Source: O2-02-FULL-42-9 sp038043025
GTDB lineage: Bacteria > Pseudomonadota > Gammaproteobacteria > UBA12402
Reading direction: 5' to 3'
DNA: 13,086 nucleotides
Assembly (NCBI GenBank): GCA_038043025.1
Contig: JBBTCW010000023.1
Span: 1-13,086 of the forward strand
This document shows, piece by piece, positions 8,031-13,086 of this stretch (the stretch's first letter is position 1; the number at the start of each line of letters is the position of its first letter). A program made the position numbers and the translations under genes. Under the pieces are notes generated by a model, which ran no database searches, was not told where the DNA came from, and saw only the letters and a program-made list of their open reading frames with translations.

Positions 8031-8891
8031 ATGAAAATTGAAATTATTAAATCACTTACTAATAACTTCGAGATTTATGCCAAGAAAACTGAAAACGGTG
8101 TGGAGTTTTGGTTGGCAAGAGATTTGCAAAATCTGCTTGGCTATGAAAAGTGGGATAATTTTAAAAGCGTTATTGCCAAGGCGAAAACTGCTTGCGAATT
8201 GTCTGGGCACAAGAGTTCCGATCATTTTGCCGACGTTGGGAAAACGATCCAAATGCCCAAAGGAGCTGAAAAGACCGTTGATGATTTCATGCTTACCCGT
8301 TATGCTTGTTACCTCATCGCTCAAAATGGTGATCCGAGAAAAGAAGCAATTGCCTTTGCCCAAACTTATTTTGCAGTCCAAACTAGAAAATTCGAGATTA
8401 TCGAAAAACGGCTCTTGGAATCAGAAAGAATATCCGCTCGTAAGAAACTAGCGAATACTGAAAAAGAACTGTCCGGAATCATTTTTGAAAAAACAAGAAG
8501 AGACAAGAATTTTGGAATCATTCGAAGTAAAGGTGATAAAGCATTGTTTGGCTACACCACTGAACAAATGAAAACTAAATGGAGGGTGCCAAAAGGCAGA
8601 GCATTAGCTGATTTTGCGCCAACGATTATTTTAAAAGCGAAAGATTTTGCGACTGAAATTACCATTTTTAACGCCAAAGTTAATCAAATGCAAACCGAAC
8701 GACAAATTTCAAATGAACATATCACAAATAATCAAAGCGTAAGAAATACATTAATTGACAGGGGAATAAAACCAGAGAATTTATCTGCTGATGAGGATAT
8801 AAAAAAAATAGAAAGAAAATTAAAATCTGAAAATAAAAAAGGACTTAAAACGCGAGTTCCGGATAAGCTTTGTCAGGACTGGAACGTTTAA
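8031..8891 (+). CDS. dinD: DinD-like protein (BRO-N family, DNA-damage-inducible protein D)
   Basis: A 286-residue cytoplasmic protein of the DinD family. The N-terminal ~120 residues are a BRO-N-type domain with FWLARDLQNLLGYEKWDNF and LTRYACYLIAQNGDPRKEA. The C-terminal half is charged and probably helical (GRALADFAPTIILKAKDFAT and IDRGIKPENLSADEDIKK). In E. coli, DinD is LexA-regulated and inhibits RecA filaments; transferring that role here is inference. The chosen ATG has GGAGA seven bases upstream (8019-8023). An in-frame ATG at 7941 lacks this and crosses REP-like sequence. The last 13 residues (274-286, TRVPDKLCQDWNV) are encoded inside a large palindrome and look unlike the family's usual end, so the native C-terminus was probably replaced. 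Being flanked by repeats, it may be horizontally acquired. Confidence 0.85.
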   Translation: MKIEIIKSLTNNFEIYAKKTENGVEFWLARDLQNLLGYEKWDNFKSVIAKAKTACELSGHKSSDHFADVGKTIQMPKGAEKTVDDFMLTRYACYLIAQNGDPRKEAIAFAQTYFAVQTRKFEIIEKRLLESERISARKKLANTEKELSGIIFEKTRRDKNFGIIRSKGDKALFGYTTEQMKTKWRVPKGRALADFAPTIILKAKDFATEITIFNAKVNQMQTERQISNEHITNNQSVRNTLIDRGIKPENLSADEDIKKIERKLKSENKKGLKTRVPDKLCQDWNV

Positions 8892-9060
8892 TATAATGCT
8901 TAGGTTTCGGGCGAAAATGCGCCAGATTTGGCCAGATGAGGCATTTATCGCAAAATAAGTGAAGATGTAGTCATTCTACATTGAACTTATTTTGCGATAA
9001 ATAACGAAATATGGCCAAAAAATGGCGCATTTGCAGCTAAATACTTATCTGGAACTCGCG
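8851..9060. repeat. 210-base imperfect palindrome, MITE-like
   Basis: The outer arms are 17 bases: CGCGAGTTCCGGATAAG (8851-8867) against CTTATCTGGAACTCGCG (9044-9060), with one mismatch. Further in, AAATGCGCCA (8915-8924) pairs with TGGCGCATTT (9023-9032), and TGGCCA (8929-8934) with TGGCCA (9012-9017). Then ATTTATCGCAAAATAAGT (8943-8960) pairs perfectly with 8985-9002, and ATGTAG (8965-8970) with CTACAT (8976-8981) around a five-base tip. It has no coding capacity of its own and no clear target duplication. It overlaps the dinD stop. A non-autonomous transposable element is the simplest reading; a strong RNA hairpin or an attachment site are alternatives. Confidence 0.75.
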
Positions 9061-9142
9061 CTATTATACGCATCTGTTCGAAAATTACCATGCATCTTGC
9101 TTTCTAAAAAACACCCAATGATGCTTCCCTCATAAAAATATA

Positions 9143-9171
9143 TAGTCATGAAAATTAAGTTGCGTTACAAT
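9143..9171 (+). promoter_or_regulatory. Possible promoter for the secreted six-cysteine protein
   Basis: TAGTCA (9143-9148) and TACAAT (9166-9171) are 17 bases apart, giving a leader of about 30 bases. The -35 match is weak (4 of 6), so this is tentative. Confidence 0.3.
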
Positions 9172-9207
9172 GAACTTTTATATTAACTTACAAAGGAGCT
9201 GCAAATT

Positions 9208-9615
9208 ATGTCTCGATTAAAATTATGGACAATTACGTTGTGTTTGAGCGCCCTCTTACTGCCAACAGTGGGATTCGCCAGATATGTTAAAATTGATAAC
9301 CAGAGCGATTACGCCGTTTATCTTTCTCAATACGACAAAAGTGATGGGTTGTGCCCTCCTTTGTGGGCTACCCTGGTACGCAAAAAAAGTCAGAGCGAAT
9401 GCTTGCTCCCCCCCTCCAATGGCAATTTTTTCATCTATCAAGAGCTCATATATGATAAGCAACAAACATTCAAAACCGTATGCCGGAAAATATGCGCCAT
9501 CCCGAAACCCACTAATGACCAGAAAATGCTCGTGATAGCAGTTACAGGAAGTTACAAAAATGCACGATGCGCGACATCATTTGTTGAGCCTGATCCTTCG
9601 TGTCCGACGGACTAA
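9208..9615 (+). CDS. Small secreted six-cysteine protein of unknown function
   Basis: I do not recognise a family for this 135-residue protein. It begins with a clear Sec signal peptide: charged start MSRLKLW, hydrophobic core to about residue 21, and likely cleavage after GFA (residue 24). The mature part is ~111 residues with six cysteines (C49, C65, C92, C96, C121, C132), an even number consistent with three disulfides in the periplasm or outside the cell. The mature start RYVKIDNQSDYAVYLSQYDK looks like a beta-strand-rich fold. The start is well supported: AAAGGAG at 9192-9198, nine bases before the ATG. It is transcribed alone, towards rpoS, and ends at the shared terminator. A secreted or periplasmic factor is the only safe statement. 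Confidence 0.8.
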   Translation: MSRLKLWTITLCLSALLLPTVGFARYVKIDNQSDYAVYLSQYDKSDGLCPPLWATLVRKKSQSECLLPPSNGNFFIYQELIYDKQQTFKTVCRKICAIPKPTNDQKMLVIAVTGSYKNARCATSFVEPDPSCPTD

Positions 9616-9623
9616 TCACAAAC

Positions 9624-9660
9624 AAAACCGTGCCCAACCAACATGATTGGGCACGGTTTT
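9624..9660. terminator. Bidirectional intrinsic terminator
   Basis: AAAACCGTGCCCAA (9624-9637) pairs perfectly with TTGGGCACGGTTTT (9647-9660) around a nine-base loop. On the plus strand it ends in six Ts (9657-9662), and on the minus strand in TTTTG. It lies eight bases after the secreted protein's stop and directly against the rpoS stop at 9661-9663, so it can terminate both converging transcripts. Confidence 0.93.
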
Positions 9661-10647
9661 TTACTCTTCCCCAAACAATGTATCTTTTGACAACCCTTCT
9701 TTTTGTAACATGTTGCGCAACTTTCCTAACGCTTCCATTTGAATTTGTCGAACGCGCTCGCGGGATAAACCCACAGCCGCACCCACTTCTTCAAACGTCG
9801 CTTTATCTTGATAATGACCTAACCCAAAACGTCGTTCCAAAATATCACGTTCTTTTTCTGTTAAATGGGACAACCATCGCTCGACATTGACAGATTCTCT
9901 ATCTTTAAATAATTCCTTTAACGGATTATTATCACTTTCTTCTGCAATGATATCGATCAATCGACGATTGGCGTCGCCCCCGATATTCACATCCAATGAT
10001 ACGGTGTCATTCAACAAATGCATCACATGTTTCACATCAGATAAAGGCTTATCCAATAGCTCGGCAATTTGCTCCGGCGAAGGCTCATGACCTAACTCCC
10101 TTGCCAATTGACGACCGGCGGTCAAATAAATATTAAGTTCTTTAATGACATGAACAGGCAAACGAATCGTTCGCGTTTGATTCATGATCGCACGCTCAAT
10201 GGTTTGTTTAATCCACCAAGTCGCGTATGTCGAAAAACGAAATCCGCGTTCCGGATCAAATTTTTCAACCGCATGCATCAATCCCAAATTACCTTCCTCA
10301 ATTAAATCCAAAAAAGGCAATCCACGATTATTATAATAACGCGCAATTTTTACCACTAAACGTAAATTACTTTCAATCATACGCTTACGCGCACTTTCAT
10401 CACCCTCTAATACTAAACGTCCATAACGTGTTTCTTCCTCTGCTGAAAGCAAAGGGGCAAAACCAATCTCATTTAAATACAATTGCACCGGATCTAAAGA
10501 TTTTCGATCATCTGCAGAAAGCGTTGATGTTTCAATGAGATCTTCTTCCGCATCCGCTGCGTCTGATGATTCGTTGAACACCTCGTCTTCGTTGCCTGAT
10601 GATGAAGTCTCAAAATCCTTTTCAACTACTCCATCGCGTGACCACAT
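9661..10647 (-). CDS. rpoS: RNA polymerase sigma factor RpoS (stationary-phase/general stress)
   Basis: A sigma-70 group 2 factor that directs RNA polymerase to stress and stationary-phase promoters. From the ATG at 10647 it has 328 residues, close to the 330 of E. coli RpoS. It has an acidic N-terminus (about 8-38), region 1.2 starting at DPVQLYLNEIG (52), region 2 with DLIEEGNLGLMHAVEKFDPE and RFSTYATWWIKQTIERA (about 114-154), region 3 with IRLPVHVIKELN, and region 4 with LTEKERDILERRFGL and the helix-turn-helix VGLSRERVRQIQMEAL (about 262-306). It lacks the long region 1.1 of a primary RpoD. A TTG twelve codons upstream (10683) is open, but the ATG has GAGG eight bases ahead and is preferred. 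The gene is not beside nlpD, its usual neighbour in enteric bacteria; a GGDEF-EAL gene lies upstream on the same strand. Confidence 0.93.
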   Translation of the reverse strand: MWSRDGVVEKDFETSSSGNEDEVFNESSDAADAEEDLIETSTLSADDRKSLDPVQLYLNEIGFAPLLSAEEETRYGRLVLEGDESARKRMIESNLRLVVKIARYYNNRGLPFLDLIEEGNLGLMHAVEKFDPERGFRFSTYATWWIKQTIERAIMNQTRTIRLPVHVIKELNIYLTAGRQLARELGHEPSPEQIAELLDKPLSDVKHVMHLLNDTVSLDVNIGGDANRRLIDIIAEESDNNPLKELFKDRESVNVERWLSHLTEKERDILERRFGLGHYQDKATFEEVGAAVGLSRERVRQIQMEALGKLRNMLQKEGLSKDTLFGEE

Positions 10648-10865
10648 ACTCAGTACCTCGTTTAAAAGTTGAACAAATTTCAATCCGTTGAAACTTATTC
10701 GGTTAATTTTTCAAAGAGCCAATTTAATCCTAACACCTTTTCTTTTAGAAAATACAGGGGGTTATGCAAAAAAGTTAGAATCTTTTGTCAGATAAGAGAT
10801 AACTCATTCAAAAATATGATTTTTTTTCAACAACTCTGCCGCAAACTCCTCGAAATGACAATCGA
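10648..10865 (-). other. Spacer between GGDEF-EAL gene and rpoS
   Basis: These 218 bases should carry the rpoS promoter or long leader, but no confident -35/-10 pair was found. The best weak match is TTGGCT, 17 bases, AATAAG on the minus strand near 10690-10720. No strong terminator follows the GGDEF-EAL stop, so read-through into rpoS is possible. Confidence 0.35.
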
Positions 10866-13001
10866 TTATTGCTTGTTTTTAAGATATTGAGTCATCTCTT
10901 CTGCATTTAAGGGTTTGCTGTAATAGAATCCCTGTATAAAATAGGCTTTATTTTCCTTTAAAAATTGTAACTGTTTTTGGGTTTCAACGCCTTCAGCGAT
11001 AATGGTAAGGCCTAACGCCTCTGCTAAAGCAATGATTGATTTAATGATTCGTTCGCCTACTTTATGAATGCCGATATCATCGATGAAAGACTTATCGATT
11101 TTCAACGTGGTGAAGTCTAATTCCTTTAATTTAGCAAACGAAGAAAAACCCGTGCCAAAATCATCAATTAATAATTTAAAACCATCGTGATGTAGTGTAT
11201 GAAGAATTTGTCTGGATGTTTCAAAATTTTGCATGATACAACTCTCGGTGAGTTCAAATCCCACCCGTTTTATATCAATCCCTGTTTTTTGCGCAAGCCG
11301 TTCAATGTCCTGATTGAGTTTGTTTGAATCAAGCTGGATGGCGGATAAATTAATAGAGAGATAATTTTCAGCTAAATCAAATTGATCTTGCCATATTTTT
11401 AGCTGTTTAAAGGCGTTTTTTATAACCCATAATCCTAAATTCTTGAATATGCCGCTTTTTTCGGCTATCGGGATAAAAATTTTCGGTGAAACTATTCCAT
11501 GAGAAGGCAAATTCCAGCGAAGCAATGCTTCCATGCCAATAACTTTTTCGGATCGCGAGTCTATAATAGGTTGATAAACCAGATAGAATTGGTTTTTCTT
11601 TAGAGCGAAGGGAAGTAGATTGGCGAAGAACATCTGTTCTTTATAGATTTGATCGAGCGTATTGTCATAGCTTTGGCAATTGTTTCGTCCCGATTGTTTT
11701 GCTCGGTATAGGGCGATATCCGCTTGCTTGAATAGCTCATTTAGGTTATCGCTTGAAAGAGGAAAGAGTGCTATACCAATGCTGACAGTAATACTCACGT
11801 CTATCAAGTTGTTGAGCTGATATGTCTCGGACATGGTGGCAAGCAATTTCTGTCCTATAAATAGTGATTCTTGCGGATCCTTTATGCCTGAAAGAAGTAC
11901 AATAAATTCATCGCCACCAATGCGTGTTATAGAGTCAACAGTACGAATGTTTTCTTTTAGACGATGAGCAGTTTTTTGGATGAGCAGATCTCCAATATCG
12001 TGGCCATAAGTATCATTAATGCTTTTAAAATCATCGACATCTATAAACAAGATGGCCAGCAATTGATGGCTTCTTTTTGCTTTTTCAATTTCACGCTCTA
12101 ATATTTTGGTAAAATAAAGCCGATTGGGCATGTCAGTTAACGCGTCATGATAGGCAAGATAAGTTATTTTTTCTTCGCTTTTTTCCCGCAGTTTAATTTC
12201 ATTTTTAAGGGTATCCACTTGTGATTTTAAATTAATTCGCATTTGGTCAATATTTTTGGCCAACATGCCAACGTCATCGTGAGTCATAGTTTTGAGGGGC
12301 TCATTAAAATTACCCTCGCTTATTTTTTGAGTGCTTTTTTGAATTTCTTTAATGGTGCGATTTAACAGGAGGTTGAGTGAAAAAAGAGTTGCGATAACAA
12401 TCAGAATGATTAATAAGACCAGCGCTAAAAGAAGGGTGAAAGAAGAGGTTGTGCGGTTGATTTCGTTTGTAAGCCGTGCTGTTTGATTTTTGACAGAGTC
12501 AAGCAAAACATCAGATATCTTCTTGCTGGATTGAGAGATGATGTTTTCTACTAACTGTTTCGAAATACGAGAATATTCATAAGACTGATCATAATCATAC
12601 GGGGTGGCATAATATGCGTAGTATGCAGTTAATAAGCGCCGATATTCTTCTTGAGGAAGTGCAAAAAAAGGCTGTATTGATTTTTGATGAAATTGCGCTC
12701 CTGCGCTTAATGATTGTTGATAAGAAAGCAACTGTGTCTTAATGTTATCGAGATCTTTTTTTGTCTCTGTTTTTTGTTTTTGAGGATCATCGTCATATCT
12801 AAAAAAATCCAACCCGAATAATAAGAACTGTTGGCTAATGTTAGAAATCATCGGTATATCGTGGTTATTAAAATCGCTTGTATTTTCGAGTGTTGAAAGG
12901 GTGGCACTTTCACGAACCATAATGAGTGAGCCCAAAATAAAAAGTAGCAGAATAATAACGATAAGACCAATTTTTTGAATTTGTGAATAGGATAATTTCA
13001 T
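10866..13001 (-). CDS. Membrane-anchored GGDEF-EAL cyclic-di-GMP enzyme
   Basis: A 711-residue inner-membrane protein that should make and/or break cyclic-di-GMP. TM1 is at about 11-28 and TM2 at about 188-210, enclosing a ~160-residue periplasmic sensor region of unknown ligand. A HAMP-like linker (about 210-262) and short helix follow. The GGDEF domain has an intact GGDEF (362-366) and a product-inhibition site RTVD (353-356) exactly five residues before it. The EAL domain keeps EALLR (491-495), N551, E583, the DDFGTG loop (613-618), K634 and AEGVE (669-673), so both activities look possible. Which dominates cannot be read. The ATG at 13001 has GAGGAAA about 12 bases upstream, a long but acceptable spacing. 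A promoter is seen at 13046-13073. It may act near rpoS regulation because it lies just upstream of rpoS, but that is inference. Confidence 0.94.
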   Translation of the reverse strand: MKLSYSQIQKIGLIVIILLLFILGSLIMVRESATLSTLENTSDFNNHDIPMISNISQQFLLFGLDFFRYDDDPQKQKTETKKDLDNIKTQLLSYQQSLSAGAQFHQKSIQPFFALPQEEYRRLLTAYYAYYATPYDYDQSYEYSRISKQLVENIISQSSKKISDVLLDSVKNQTARLTNEINRTTSSFTLLLALVLLIILIVIATLFSLNLLLNRTIKEIQKSTQKISEGNFNEPLKTMTHDDVGMLAKNIDQMRINLKSQVDTLKNEIKLREKSEEKITYLAYHDALTDMPNRLYFTKILEREIEKAKRSHQLLAILFIDVDDFKSINDTYGHDIGDLLIQKTAHRLKENIRTVDSITRIGGDEFIVLLSGIKDPQESLFIGQKLLATMSETYQLNNLIDVSITVSIGIALFPLSSDNLNELFKQADIALYRAKQSGRNNCQSYDNTLDQIYKEQMFFANLLPFALKKNQFYLVYQPIIDSRSEKVIGMEALLRWNLPSHGIVSPKIFIPIAEKSGIFKNLGLWVIKNAFKQLKIWQDQFDLAENYLSINLSAIQLDSNKLNQDIERLAQKTGIDIKRVGFELTESCIMQNFETSRQILHTLHHDGFKLLIDDFGTGFSSFAKLKELDFTTLKIDKSFIDDIGIHKVGERIIKSIIALAEALGLTIIAEGVETQKQLQFLKENKAYFIQGFYYSKPLNAEEMTQYLKNKQ

Positions 13002-13022
13002 GGAATTAATTTATTTCCTCAT

Positions 13023-13046
13023 ACCCCGTCCGCTTGCGGCATGGGT
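13023..13046. repeat. Hairpin in the GGDEF-EAL leader
   Basis: ACCC (13023-13026) pairs with GGGT (13043-13046), and CCGC (13030-13033) with GCGG (13036-13039), with a small internal mismatch loop. It sits at the predicted transcript start and overlaps the -10 box by one base. The core CCGCTTGCGG matches the hairpin at 62-92. Confidence 0.4.
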
Positions 13047-13073
13047 TTATACATAAGTTTATCATGATTTCAA
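13046..13073 (-). promoter_or_regulatory. Sigma-70-type promoter for the GGDEF-EAL gene
   Basis: On the minus strand, TTGAAA (complement of 13068-13073) and TATAAA (complement of 13046-13051) are 16 bases apart, both 5 of 6 matches. The transcript would begin near 13039, giving a leader of about 38 bases. Confidence 0.55.
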
Positions 13074-13086
13074 TCCTGGAAGCACT

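Noticed and set aside
8892..9062. The palindrome as an ordinary intrinsic terminator for dinD.
   Set aside because: The stems are far longer than needed and no T-run follows the inner hairpin; termination may be a side effect at most.
9600..9890. Plus-strand frame of 96 codons across the terminator and the rpoS 3' end.
   Set aside because: It is antisense to rpoS and runs through the terminator; it is a shadow frame.

Overview
The window reads like chromosomal DNA of an AT-rich proteobacterium, most likely a gammaproteobacterium. The evidence is an RpoS-type sigma factor, the remains of a type I-F cas1 gene, a bacterial SNF2/SWIM helicase, and intergenic spaces studded with small palindromic repeats. 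A host-associated or Legionella/Coxiella-like lineage would fit the composition and repeat style, but that is only an inference.

Layout. Bases 1-382 hold no convincing gene, only three REP-like hairpins and unassigned AT-rich sequence. Bases 383-548 (minus strand) hold the first ~55 codons of a type I-F cas1, broken by a one-base shift in an A8 run and then lost. It lies just downstream of a minus-strand SNF2-family ATPase with a SWIM zinc finger (590-3925). After a short spacer with a palindromic repeat comes a full-length pyruvate:ferredoxin/flavodoxin oxidoreductase, nifJ (4047-7586, minus), with a good sigma-70 promoter at 7622-7650. The gap 7587-8030 is rich in repeats (a GC hairpin, a folded 104-base segment, a second copy of the palindromic repeat, a REP-like patch) and also carries a likely dinD promoter. 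A dinD/BRO-N gene (8031-8891, plus) runs at its 3' end into a 210-base imperfect palindrome (8851-9060). Next is a small secreted six-cysteine protein of unknown function (9208-9615, plus), which meets rpoS (9661-10647, minus) tail to tail at a shared bidirectional terminator (9624-9660). The window ends with a membrane-anchored GGDEF-EAL protein (10866-13001, minus) with its own promoter at the right edge.

Functional reading. The genes do not form one operon. nifJ serves anaerobic or low-oxygen pyruvate metabolism. rpoS and the cyclic-di-GMP enzyme are both stress/lifestyle regulators and are adjacent on one strand, although no shared transcript is proven. The least explained parts are the cas1 relic, the large palindrome fused to the end of dinD, and the structured spacer between nifJ and dinD. 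I did not find a clear multi-gene undescribed system.
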